DNA of 46,560 nucleotides, from the NCBI GenBank assembly GCA_028681035.1, contig JAQUJJ010000012.1, positions 1-46,560 of the forward strand, written 5' to 3'. A program made the position numbers and the translations under genes. Of this stretch, positions 34,083 through 42,602 are shown in pieces. The notes beneath the pieces were generated by a model that had not been told where the DNA came from, ran no database searches, and saw nothing but the letters and a program-made list of their open reading frames with translations. This stretch comes from Candidatus Cloacimonadota bacterium (GTDB taxonomy: Bacteria; Cloacimonadota; Cloacimonadia; Cloacimonadales; Cloacimonadaceae). The stretch's first letter is position 1; each line of letters opens with the position of its first letter.

Positions 34083-34529
34083 ATGAAGGCAACGCTGAAG
34101 GTAATGCTCCCCGGGTTTACTGGCAATATGGATGATGTAGTTATTTACTACAATTCCAAGCTGAATAAGTATATTGCCCGCCGCAAGGTGATACCCAAAT
34201 TTACTCCCGATAATAGTATCGTTAAGGAGATACATGCCTTCCGGCGTAGGATAAAAGTTACAGAGGCATATCTGGATGATTGCCGTGAATACATACGGCG
34301 TTTTAATAGCAAGTTTCGCAAACAGGGAAGAGCAATGAGCACCTGGCCCAATGTGTTTATGAAGGTCATGCGGGCTACAAAGAAAGAATATCCGGAGCTG
34401 GATTTTAACACCCTAACACGAGATAAAGTCCTAGAAATGCAGCTCCCGTGTCAGAGTATTAACGAATCAATTGAGGCAGGATACCTTGAGAGGGTGCCAG
34501 AATATTCTAATTTATCGTCAATTCTATAA
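34083..34529 (+). CDS. Conserved hypothetical protein (148 aa)
   Basis: A compact basic protein: MKATLKVMLPGFTGNMDDVVIYY, then YIARRKVIPKFTPDN, a helical stretch with many Arg/Lys, and a tail with LTRDKVLEMQLPCQSINESIEAGYLERVP. From memory, very similar proteins recur in Cloacimonadota genomes, sometimes near repeats. The opening (a short beta hairpin followed by 'K-Y-R-R--P-K') recalls DUF6266-like phage or bacteroidete proteins, but I cannot assign a family or function. There is no signal peptide or membrane span. It lies just after element copy 4 and before a PIG-L deacetylase gene. It could be a passenger of the repeat-rich zone rather than a sugar gene. Confidence 0.7.
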   Translation: MKATLKVMLPGFTGNMDDVVIYYNSKLNKYIARRKVIPKFTPDNSIVKEIHAFRRRIKVTEAYLDDCREYIRRFNSKFRKQGRAMSTWPNVFMKVMRATKKEYPELDFNTLTRDKVLEMQLPCQSINESIEAGYLERVPEYSNLSSIL

Positions 34530-34573
34530 TTCGTAGAATTGATCATATTATTCACATTAATGGGGACGCAATA

Positions 34574-35272
34574 ATGAGCAAATCAGTTTTCGATAAAATT
34601 AATAAAGTAATGTTTATCTCGGTTCATCCTGATGACGAAACCTTAGGTTGTGGTGGAGCAATTTTGAGGCATAAAACACAAGGAGACTCTATCTATTGGT
34701 TGAATCTAACCGGACCTTCTCTAGATCATCCTTATGGTTTCACGCAGGAGAGAATAAAAACACGTGAGCATCAGCTAAAGTGCGTTAATGCAGCTTATCT
34801 CTTTGAGCGGTATATTGATTTGGCTTATCCAACACAAATGCTTGAAACTATAGAGCCACGATTACTGATTGGGAGTGTTTCAAAGGTTTTCCAAGAAATA
34901 CAACCAAACATTCTTTATGTTCCGAACAGAGCTGACATTCATTCCGATCATAAAGTTGGTTTCCAGGCTATTTATGCGGCAGCAAAAAACTTCCGCTCTC
35001 CATTTATAGAAAAAATACTGATGTACGAGACTTTATCTGAAACAGAATTTGCACCGTCCTTAACGGAGAGCGTCTTTATGCCCAATTATTATATTGATAT
35101 CTCTGAATATATGGGTAAGAAAATTGAAATTATGCAGATCTACGATACAGAGATCATGCCGGACCCCTTGCCAAGAAGCATTCATGCGATAAAAGGTCTA
35201 GGGGCTTTCCGTGGTTCGAGAATCGGTGTCAAATATGCTGAGTCATTTATGATGATCTTTAGTAAGGTATAG
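34574..35272 (+). CDS. PIG-L/LmbE-family deacetylase
   Basis: 232 residues. The zinc-binding motif HPDDE is at 18-22 and the second zinc site HSDH at about 123-126. TLGCGGAILRHK and LNLTGPSL fill the family pattern. Enzymes of this family remove an N-acetyl group from GlcNAc-containing conjugates or nucleotide sugars. GGGGA lies before the ATG. The LpxD-like acyltransferase gene that follows suggests a deacetylate-then-acylate pair, the same logic as the CE4-like/LpxD-like pair at 20355-22069. Confidence 0.9.
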   Translation: MSKSVFDKINKVMFISVHPDDETLGCGGAILRHKTQGDSIYWLNLTGPSLDHPYGFTQERIKTREHQLKCVNAAYLFERYIDLAYPTQMLETIEPRLLIGSVSKVFQEIQPNILYVPNRADIHSDHKVGFQAIYAAAKNFRSPFIEKILMYETLSETEFAPSLTESVFMPNYYIDISEYMGKKIEIMQIYDTEIMPDPLPRSIHAIKGLGAFRGSRIGVKYAESFMMIFSKV

Positions 35273-35296
35273 TGTTTGGTTTTGTCGAAGCGCAAC

Positions 35297-36214
35297 ATGA
35301 TTAGCCTAAAAGCTATCACGCAGTTTGTAAATTCACATATAGTTGCATTATACAACTGCAATATGGAACGACTAGTTAGTGGAATCGCAATGCTTGGGGA
35401 ATCTAGTAAAACTGAGGTTGACTGGATAAACCCTCGAGCAATTAATCCTCAAATTCAAGCAGAAGCATCTAATTCGAGTATTATTATTGCAAGCCCGGTC
35501 GTGAAATTCAGCAAGTTAATGGAGCAGATGAATAAATCTCTTATTCAAGTAGATAACCCATATTTAGTTATTGCTTTAATTGGAAACGAATTCTTTGTTC
35601 GTAAGCCAGTGGCTGAGATTCACCCGACAGCCATTATTGATGCTAACGCAAATATCGGTAAAGGTGTGTCGATTGGAGCTTATTCCGTTATTAAAGCTTG
35701 TGTGATTGGGGATAATACTATTGTTTCGGAGAATGTAGTTATCAATGATTCTGTTACAATTGGTACTAATGTTTATATCAAACCAGGTGCAATACTTGGG
35801 TTCCCAGGTTTTAGCTTTGTGAAAGATACTAACATGGATGAGATAATCAAATTTCCACAATTGGGTTCAGTCTTGATATCTGACAACGTTGAAATTGGTT
35901 CCAACACAGTAATAGACAGAGGTGCTTTGTCTCATACGATTATATGTAAAAATGTAAAAATTAGCAGCTCTTGCCATATTGCACACAATGTCAGGATTGG
36001 AGAGTCTTCATTTGTTACTGCTCATGTAATGATATCTGGCTCAACACAAATCGGCAAAGATGTTTGGATAGGTCCTAATGTAACTTTCGGTGGGCATCAA
36101 ACCGTCGGGGATGGAGCATTGATAGGATCTGGTTCAGTAGTTATCAAAGACATCCCTGCAAACGAAGTATGGGCAGGGAATCCTGCTAGATTTATAAGGA
36201 TTAGAAACCCGTGA
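35297..36214 (+). CDS. LpxD-like left-handed beta-helix N-acyltransferase (second copy)
   Basis: 305 residues from ATG 35297; an in-frame TTG at 35276 is possible but not favoured. An N-terminal small domain (to about 105) is followed by hexapeptide repeats (IHPTAIIDANANIGKGVSIGAY...). The motif HIAHNVRIGESSFVTAHV (about 212-229) holds the LpxD-type catalytic histidine, and VWAGNPARFIRI ends the helix. It likely N-acylates an amino-sugar nucleotide after the neighbouring PIG-L enzyme frees the amine. Its stop overlaps the GTG start of the flippase gene by four bases, which couples sugar modification to export. Confidence 0.85.
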   Translation: MISLKAITQFVNSHIVALYNCNMERLVSGIAMLGESSKTEVDWINPRAINPQIQAEASNSSIIIASPVVKFSKLMEQMNKSLIQVDNPYLVIALIGNEFFVRKPVAEIHPTAIIDANANIGKGVSIGAYSVIKACVIGDNTIVSENVVINDSVTIGTNVYIKPGAILGFPGFSFVKDTNMDEIIKFPQLGSVLISDNVEIGSNTVIDRGALSHTIICKNVKISSSCHIAHNVRIGESSFVTAHVMISGSTQIGKDVWIGPNVTFGGHQTVGDGALIGSGSVVIKDIPANEVWAGNPARFIRIRNP

Positions 36215-37635
36215 GTATAAAAGAGTTTTTAAAATCTCTTTCTGTTTACGGCATTTTGCCCGTTTTCACTAAATTTGCCAGTTTCTTACTTGTCCCAATT
36301 TATGTTCGGGTCTTTTCATCACAAGAATTTGGGATTGTAGAGCTAATTGTCTCTTCTGTTAATTTTATCGTTTTTGCCATGAGCCTTGAATTCTATGGGG
36401 CAGTCGGACGTTTCTTTTTTGAGCATAAAGATTTAGAAGGAAGGCGTAAACTTGTTTCCAGCGGTTTGATCATGACAATTGCAGCTTCCCTGCTTGTCTT
36501 TACTCTCGGGATGTTGTTCCAAAAACATATTGGCAACATCTTGTTTAAGAGCCAGATATATCGATTGGAGATTCAGATTGGCTTAGTTTGGGCTGTGTTT
36601 ATGGCTGTTTCAACATATCTAAGTGTCTTGCCTCGATACATGAAAAAAGCTAAGCTCTTTGTTCTATATAACGCTATAAGCCTTGTAGTTAAACTTTTAA
36701 GTACTATTGTTTATGTAGTTGTGCTGAAGTTGGGTGTTGCTGGTGCGGTTCTTGGGAATCTAACAGGAGCTATAACATCCACACTATTGTATGGAATAAC
36801 ATCGATTGTTTATATCAGACCTGTATTTTCCTATAATCATTTCAAAGCGATTGCCAAGTTCTCTTTACCTCTGGTACCTGGGTTGTTGGTATATGGTTTC
36901 TATCAACCAGCTATGAGAACTATTCTTTCCAGGGTTTACTCAATGCAGTCTTTGGGATTGTTTTCGTTCGCTCTCAAGATGGTTATGATAATGACTGTGG
37001 TGGAGAATTCTATCAAGTTATCATGGAAACCGATGCTCTATGAAAATTTAAGGAATGCCAATTTCGGAGAAGAATACCATAAAATATCTAAATTTGTGGG
37101 CAAAACATTACTTTCTGTAGGAATTCTTATCACGATCGCTACACCTGAGCTAATACAACTAATTGGAACAGCTGAATACACCAAATCTGCCCAATTGGTT
37201 GGACCTTTGATCATTGGTAATGTTTTCGCTAATTTGACAATGTTAAGGGGATTTGGGTTTGAGATAGAAAAAAAGACATACATGTTGTCTCTAATAAATA
37301 TATTAACCTCATTGATTGGCTTGTTGTTCCTGAACTTTATAGCTCCGCAATTAGGGTTTATTGGAATAGGGGTTGCTTTTCTGTTGCCTAGCTTTGTTGC
37401 GTATCAAATCCAATATTTTTACACTAAAAAAATAATCCAGAGCAAGAGTAACCTTGGTGATGAGTTATGGTACTGGATACTATTATTGCTAACAAGCGTT
37501 TTTCTGGTTTATGAAGCTTCTATATGGCTGAGGATAGCAGTTTTGTCAATTCTAGTTATCTTGATTAAACCGTACTCTTTGCTATTGTCTGCTAGAGGTA
37601 TGCTGAAGAGAAACAAAGCTGATGGATCAGCGTAA
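36211..37635 (+). CDS. wzx: Wzx-type lipid-linked oligosaccharide flippase
   Basis: 474 residues with 12-14 hydrophobic spans, start GTG at 36211 (GTGA overlap with the acyltransferase gene). The opening FLKSLSVYGILPVFTKFASFLLVPIYVRVFSSQEFGIVELI is the standard Wzx/MATE-like polysaccharide transporter start, and LPLVPGLLVYGFYQPAMRTILSRVYSMQSLGLFSFALKM matches the middle repeat. It should flip the undecaprenyl-linked repeat unit across the inner membrane for polymerisation by the Wzy-like protein at 39056. With Wzy in the same locus, this supports a Wzx/Wzy-dependent surface polysaccharide. Confidence 0.9.
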   Translation: MSIKEFLKSLSVYGILPVFTKFASFLLVPIYVRVFSSQEFGIVELIVSSVNFIVFAMSLEFYGAVGRFFFEHKDLEGRRKLVSSGLIMTIAASLLVFTLGMLFQKHIGNILFKSQIYRLEIQIGLVWAVFMAVSTYLSVLPRYMKKAKLFVLYNAISLVVKLLSTIVYVVVLKLGVAGAVLGNLTGAITSTLLYGITSIVYIRPVFSYNHFKAIAKFSLPLVPGLLVYGFYQPAMRTILSRVYSMQSLGLFSFALKMVMIMTVVENSIKLSWKPMLYENLRNANFGEEYHKISKFVGKTLLSVGILITIATPELIQLIGTAEYTKSAQLVGPLIIGNVFANLTMLRGFGFEIEKKTYMLSLINILTSLIGLLFLNFIAPQLGFIGIGVAFLLPSFVAYQIQYFYTKKIIQSKSNLGDELWYWILLLLTSVFLVYEASIWLRIAVLSILVILIKPYSLLLSARGMLKRNKADGSA

Positions 37636-37717
37636 TTCTTTGTATCCATTATTCTGTGAACAGCATTCATTAAAGCAATGTGCTAAGGTTGATAGATATA
37701 CTACGAAGGTAAAATAG

Positions 37718-38842
37718 ATGACTGAAGAGACAAAAAACGATATGATAGTCTTTGTTTACAGAGACTTTAACGAAGACGATTTGCGGGCATCAATGACAGG
37801 CAAGTTTTTCTTTGCATCAACTAAATATTGCAATTGCCACGCGGCAGTATATCATAACAACAGGGTTGATGATGGTGGAAGTGAAAGTATTACCCATATT
37901 AGAGGTATCCGAAGCTTTAGATATATTCCCTTTGTAAAGGACTCATTTGAAGCATTCAGGATGGTTCAATGGATAAAAAAGAAACACCCCATCCTGGTCA
38001 TATTAAGTGGGGCAACATGCAGAGGTAAATCTATCTATTTATATCGGCTTTTGTTACCCAAGCAAACTTTTGCTGTACTTATGGCCACTCCAAGCGTTAA
38101 TAGAAATGCATGGTATAGATGGTATTTGAATACTCTGCTTAAGCTGAACCTTCATTTCTTTGAAAACATACTTGTTACAAAAAGCTGGCCTTTTGAGCGA
38201 TTTCGATTCGCTCTTCGGAAAGCCAGATATTTCGAGATCGGATTTCAAGACTTTGGATTTCAAACCAAGGATTATAGTTCGTTAAAGCTCATATACCTCG
38301 GTTATATTGACGGACGGGAAATTGAAAAGACAGTAGAGGGTCTAGCACTTTTTTTAAAGAAAAACAAATCGGTGGTTGTGTCCTATGATATTATCGGGAA
38401 AGATAACCCTTTGGTGGCAAGTAAGATGAAAGAGGCGATAGCTTCACATAAATTACAAGATGTTGTAAAATATCATGGATTTCAACCTAATGAAGAGCTT
38501 GCTCGGTTAGTCAGAAAAGCTAATATTGGCGTTTGCTTTGTACCACAAAATGGCATTTTTGGCTATACGAGCACTAAGACAATTGAATATCTTATTGCAG
38601 GGCTGCCTGTTATAGGTACAAGAAGCGAATTCCGGCAGAAGTACATAAACGACACAAATGGAGTATTGCATGATGATAATCCTATAGCTTTTGCTAATGC
38701 GCTAGAGTTAATCAACGCTATGCGGTTTACCTATAAACCAGAGATTATTAGATCCCAACATCTTGATCTATCTATGGATAAAAAGATTCAAGAATCATTC
38801 GTTCCTTTGCTTAAATCCCTTTATTCAAAATCAATAAGATGA
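37718..38842 (+). CDS. Glycosyltransferase, GT4-like
   Basis: 374 residues. The N-terminal half is divergent (FFFASTKYCNCHAAVYHNN...). The C-terminal half has the GT-B donor domain: LKLIYLGYIDGREI, VKYHGFQPNEELARLVRKANIGVCFVP and TIEYLIAGLPVIGTRSEFRQKYIND, where the Glu and the following loop bind the nucleotide sugar. GAAGG stands eight bases upstream of the ATG. Within the Wzx/Wzy segment it should add one sugar of the repeat unit at the cytoplasmic face. Donor not identifiable. Confidence 0.82.
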   Translation: MTEETKNDMIVFVYRDFNEDDLRASMTGKFFFASTKYCNCHAAVYHNNRVDDGGSESITHIRGIRSFRYIPFVKDSFEAFRMVQWIKKKHPILVILSGATCRGKSIYLYRLLLPKQTFAVLMATPSVNRNAWYRWYLNTLLKLNLHFFENILVTKSWPFERFRFALRKARYFEIGFQDFGFQTKDYSSLKLIYLGYIDGREIEKTVEGLALFLKKNKSVVVSYDIIGKDNPLVASKMKEAIASHKLQDVVKYHGFQPNEELARLVRKANIGVCFVPQNGIFGYTSTKTIEYLIAGLPVIGTRSEFRQKYINDTNGVLHDDNPIAFANALELINAMRFTYKPEIIRSQHLDLSMDKKIQESFVPLLKSLYSKSIR

Positions 38843-39055
38843 TTATATCTAAAGCTACACTGAATAAAATGGTCAACAATGGTGAAAATCCTCATCAGAG
38901 TAGATACATACTAATTATTGAGATTACGACATACTTGTCGCTATCATGTGGTCGGAAATTATGCTAGTTAGACATCTCTGAGAACATGTGTACTCCCATG
39001 AAATACATTAACAATTATGTTGCGACAGAGCATTTAGCATTGTGGCTGGTTAACT

Positions 39056-40444
39056 ATGTTTGAATTTAAGACTTCTATCCACGCAATTCCTGCTAATCAA
39101 CTCTACCTGTATTATATTATACTTGTCGCAATGTACTTGCTCTTTCTGCGAGGTATTAAGCTGACCTATTTGACCGCGACAATCTTGTTGTTGTTCAATC
39201 AGGGATTTTTAACATTAGCGGAAAATGTTGGACCCACAATCTCAAAAGTAATATTTGTATATCTAATATTAGTGCTATTGATGAGAGCAAGAATAAGTGG
39301 ACTTACTAAAAATGAGCAGTCTGCCTTTTTGGCGTTTTTGGCGTTTACTGGCTTATTCTTTTTAAACTATATCGTGAATCAAGTAAATATAATATGGGCT
39401 TTTTTTCAATACTATAAGTACTTTTTTCCTGTTGCACTATATTTTGCCATCAAAGGACTTAAGCTAAACAGTGAAGGTTATAGTTACTATGGGCAGTTAA
39501 TCATTAAGCTCTTATGGTTCCAAATTGCTTTCTCCGTGACTAAGCTCTTGGTTATAGGTTTCAGAGAGAATGTTATAGGTTCCATATCTAACACCGGTGG
39601 AGGCATTGGGGTAGGATATGCGATACTGGGAACCATAATGTACTGGACTATGCGAGGAAAGAACTTACAAGGGAAAGATTGGTGGTTTGTCCTCCTGTTG
39701 CTTATCATTCCGGGGGCTTCCAATAAAAGAGCTATATGGTTTATGTATCCTATAATTATTGCCTTGTTAATGCTGAATGGGATTGATAGAAAAACCCTTC
39801 GGAAAATTTCTACAATAATCATGTTGGTTCCCATAATTATTTACGTAGGTTTTCGCTTAAACCCCACCCTCAATCCTGAAAAGCAACTTTGGGGTAGTTT
39901 CGATATTGAATACGCACTTGACTATGCCCTATCATATTCGGGAGCATCTGAGGAAAAACTATCTGGTGAATATGCTCAGGGGAGATTTGGTGCCTCGTCT
40001 GCCATAATTATCACTATTATCAAGGATCCCTTTAGCCTTGATGCCTTACTAGGGGTAAGTAGATCTCGAATGGGAAGGATGGGTGATGATTTCAATCCTG
40101 AAGATTACGGATTGTTAGAGGGAACCATGACATCATCAATTGGCTATATGTCTGTTCAGATGGGTTGGTTAGCCACACTCCTGATTATTTCTGTGTTTTT
40201 CCGGCTCATCTATACAATCCCGGATCGGAAAATAGCCGGAATCATAGCATTTTATGTATTGTGGGATTTAGTATTATATTCCGGACAGACGATAAATGGG
40301 ACTATACAGTCCGTACTACTGATACTATCAATACACATTATCAAGCATTACTCCGTGAAATCCGACAATTCGGGAACTAATCAGGGATCATCCGATTCTA
40401 TTGTTAGTGGCATTCCCGCCGTAGCTTCTGTGCGGGTAAGATAG
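39056..40444 (+). CDS. wzy: Wzy-like O-antigen/capsule polymerase
   Basis: 462 residues with ten or more hydrophobic spans and a large outside loop (about 275-345, NPTLNPEKQLWGSFDIEYALDY...). Charged residues sit in the loop and near GASNKRAIWFMYP, as in O-antigen ligase/polymerase-family proteins. Sequence conservation in this family is always poor, so the assignment rests on topology and on its place beside wzx and glycosyltransferases. It would join flipped repeat units in the periplasm. 213 bp without a gene precedes it; no promoter could be identified there. Confidence 0.78.
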   Translation: MFEFKTSIHAIPANQLYLYYIILVAMYLLFLRGIKLTYLTATILLLFNQGFLTLAENVGPTISKVIFVYLILVLLMRARISGLTKNEQSAFLAFLAFTGLFFLNYIVNQVNIIWAFFQYYKYFFPVALYFAIKGLKLNSEGYSYYGQLIIKLLWFQIAFSVTKLLVIGFRENVIGSISNTGGGIGVGYAILGTIMYWTMRGKNLQGKDWWFVLLLLIIPGASNKRAIWFMYPIIIALLMLNGIDRKTLRKISTIIMLVPIIIYVGFRLNPTLNPEKQLWGSFDIEYALDYALSYSGASEEKLSGEYAQGRFGASSAIIITIIKDPFSLDALLGVSRSRMGRMGDDFNPEDYGLLEGTMTSSIGYMSVQMGWLATLLIISVFFRLIYTIPDRKIAGIIAFYVLWDLVLYSGQTINGTIQSVLLILSIHIIKHYSVKSDNSGTNQGSSDSIVSGIPAVASVRVR

Positions 40445-40531
40445 TAGTTAGCGATGGAGAATGTGTTTTACTAATTGTTGTTTGCAAGGCAACAATAAAT
40501 ACGTAGTAATGGAAAGGAATGGGTTATTAGA

Positions 40532-41719
40532 ATGAAACGAGAGACTTATTATCAGAGATACATAAAGGGAATACTAAAGAATACCAAGCTTGGACAGTAT
40601 TACAGATCTCGCAAAAGGCTTAAGCTGGGGAAACTGTTTTCTTTGGATACCAGTTTGGACGATTTATTTCCGGAAGTACCTAACGTGAAAATCAAGGGAA
40701 AATCTGATCGATTGCCAAGGATTGGCATTCATAATGACCCCACAGAGTACAATGGCTACAGGATTTTAGCGTCATATTATCTGCGTTACAAAAGGTTTCT
40801 TGATTTTAACTCTCTCCCTCACAAAACCATAGACCTAAAGAAAAGTGATTGGCTGGAGCAATGTAAGGATTTGGATATCATTGTAATTGCCTATTCTTCG
40901 GAGCCATCCAGACTGAATGAGTTGCAAGCCAAGATTGAAGTTTTGGAGACTTACCACGGGAAATTATGTTACCCTTCTGCCAAGGATCTTTGGTCTTACG
41001 AAGATAAGGTGAGAACATACTATCTTGTAAAAGAACATGATTTATTGCATGCTGGTACCTTTATAAGCCACGATTATGATGAAGCAATTCACTATGTCGA
41101 GAAAGCAAGCTACCCTTTGGTATCAAAAATAAAGACAGGATCTTGTTCCAGAGGTGTCGAGCTAATCAAAGACAAGAAGAGAGCACTTCAGATAGTGAAG
41201 CAAAACTTTGGATTGGGGAGAAAAGCTCTTTGGACATATGCTTTCGAAAAAGATTATGTCTATTTTCAAGAGTTCATAAAAGATGCTACCTATGATCTAA
41301 GGATATTTATCGTAGGCGATATCATTGCCGGTTATCGCAGAAGAATGAAAGGCAAAGATTTTAGAGCATCGGGAGCTGGTTTACTTGACAGGGCACTATT
41401 TCCCCAGGATGCAATAGAAAGTGCAATAGCACTTAAGGATAAGTGGGATTCAACGATACTAGCCGTAGATTTTGTGGATTCTAAAAACTCGCATGAGCAC
41501 AAGATAATCGAAGCTTCAATATCGTTTGGGTTGGATTATCCTGAGTACCTCGAAAGCGAGGGTAAAAGAGTATTCTATGTAAATACTCCTCAAGGTATTG
41601 AGCTGCGAGAAGGATGTTTCTGGGTGCAAGAATTTATCTTGTTCGAGCTGATAAAAAAGTGGTATAAAAATAATGAAAGTTCTGTTTGTGTCGAGTGGGA
41701 ACTCTGCTTCAGGGATTAG
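40532..41719 (+). CDS. ATP-grasp-fold ligase-like protein
   Basis: 395 residues. The central part (about 150-350) follows the ATP-grasp order: YEDKVRTYYLVKEHDLLHAGTFI (helix before the first ATP lobe), YPLVSKIKTGSCSRGVELI (glycine-rich flexible loop), VYFQEFIKDATYDLRIFIVGD (adenine-hinge and substrate region), SGAGLLDRALFP and AVDFVDS...KIIEASISFGLDYPEY (metal-binding acids). The resemblance is to RimK/tubulin-ligase-type enzymes that link a carboxylate to an amine. In a polysaccharide locus such enzymes can amidate uronic acids with amino acids; here that is a guess. Its last 47 bases overlap the next gene in another frame, an unusually long overlap. Confidence 0.78.
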   Translation: MKRETYYQRYIKGILKNTKLGQYYRSRKRLKLGKLFSLDTSLDDLFPEVPNVKIKGKSDRLPRIGIHNDPTEYNGYRILASYYLRYKRFLDFNSLPHKTIDLKKSDWLEQCKDLDIIVIAYSSEPSRLNELQAKIEVLETYHGKLCYPSAKDLWSYEDKVRTYYLVKEHDLLHAGTFISHDYDEAIHYVEKASYPLVSKIKTGSCSRGVELIKDKKRALQIVKQNFGLGRKALWTYAFEKDYVYFQEFIKDATYDLRIFIVGDIIAGYRRRMKGKDFRASGAGLLDRALFPQDAIESAIALKDKWDSTILAVDFVDSKNSHEHKIIEASISFGLDYPEYLESEGKRVFYVNTPQGIELREGCFWVQEFILFELIKKWYKNNESSVCVEWELCFRD

Positions 41720-42602
41720 CCCCATAATCAAAGCCCAAGGAGAATCGTTACTGTCCTTAGGCGTAAGTGTTAGCTATTTTGCTATCAATGGTCAAGGCAT
41801 TGGTGGATATCTAAAAAATGTGTGGAGATTAAAAACCGCTTTGATGAAAGAGCAGTATGATGTTGTCCATGCTCATTTTTCTCTTTCTGGATTCGTAGCG
41901 TCCCTAGCAGGTGCCTCCCCTTTAGTAGTTTCACTGATGGGCTGGAATGTGCAGAAGCCACTATTGAGATTCTTTATTCACGTATTCAATAAATTTTCAT
42001 GGGATGCCTGCATTGTTAAATCCCAAAAGATGAAAGACTCTTTAGGGATAAAGAAAGTACTTGTAATCCCCAATGGGGTAGATATGAACCATTTTCATGC
42101 AGTGGATAAAAAAGCCGCGCAGGATTATCTGGGCTGGGATGATAGCAAAATCCACATACTTTGTGCTGCTGATCCTAAAAGACCTATCAAGAACATAGGT
42201 CTTGCAAGAGAAGCTTACGATAGAATTAAGACAGATTTAACCGAGCTACATTTTTTAGAAAACGTTGGCTTTGATGAGATGGTATATTTTTACAACGCAA
42301 GTGATGTTGTTTTTCTTACCAGCAAAGCTGAAGGCAGTCCCAATGTTATCAAGGAAGCTCTTGCTTGTAACTGTAAAGTCGTTTCGACGGATGTGGGCGA
42401 TGTTGCAGAAAGATTCGGTGACAACCCTGCATGTTTTATCACCGAGCATGAGGCTGATAATGTTGCCAGTAAATTAGTGATGGCTCTCAATTATCAAGGA
42501 GAAGTTAACACGAGAAAGCTGGTGCAACATTTGGATGCTAAGAGTATAGCGCAAGAGATTGTACAAATATATGCAGCAACTCGAAAGGCGAATAGAAAAT
42601 AA
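41673..42602 (+). CDS. Glycosyltransferase, GT4 family
   Basis: 309 residues, short for GT4. It opens with MKVLFVSSGNSASGISPIIKAQGESLLSLGVSVSYFAING. VHAHFSLSGFVASLAG lies in the acceptor domain, and the donor domain shows ILCAADPKRPIKNIGLA, YFYNASDVVFLTSKAEGSPNVIKEALACNCKVVSTDVGDVAE with the E-x7-E pair at about 219-227. It overlaps the ATP-grasp gene by 47 bp and touches the PaaK-like gene (TAATG), so the three are tightly coupled in translation. It adds a sugar to the repeat unit. Confidence 0.9.
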   Translation: MKVLFVSSGNSASGISPIIKAQGESLLSLGVSVSYFAINGQGIGGYLKNVWRLKTALMKEQYDVVHAHFSLSGFVASLAGASPLVVSLMGWNVQKPLLRFFIHVFNKFSWDACIVKSQKMKDSLGIKKVLVIPNGVDMNHFHAVDKKAAQDYLGWDDSKIHILCAADPKRPIKNIGLAREAYDRIKTDLTELHFLENVGFDEMVYFYNASDVVFLTSKAEGSPNVIKEALACNCKVVSTDVGDVAERFGDNPACFITEHEADNVASKLVMALNYQGEVNTRKLVQHLDAKSIAQEIVQIYAATRKANRK

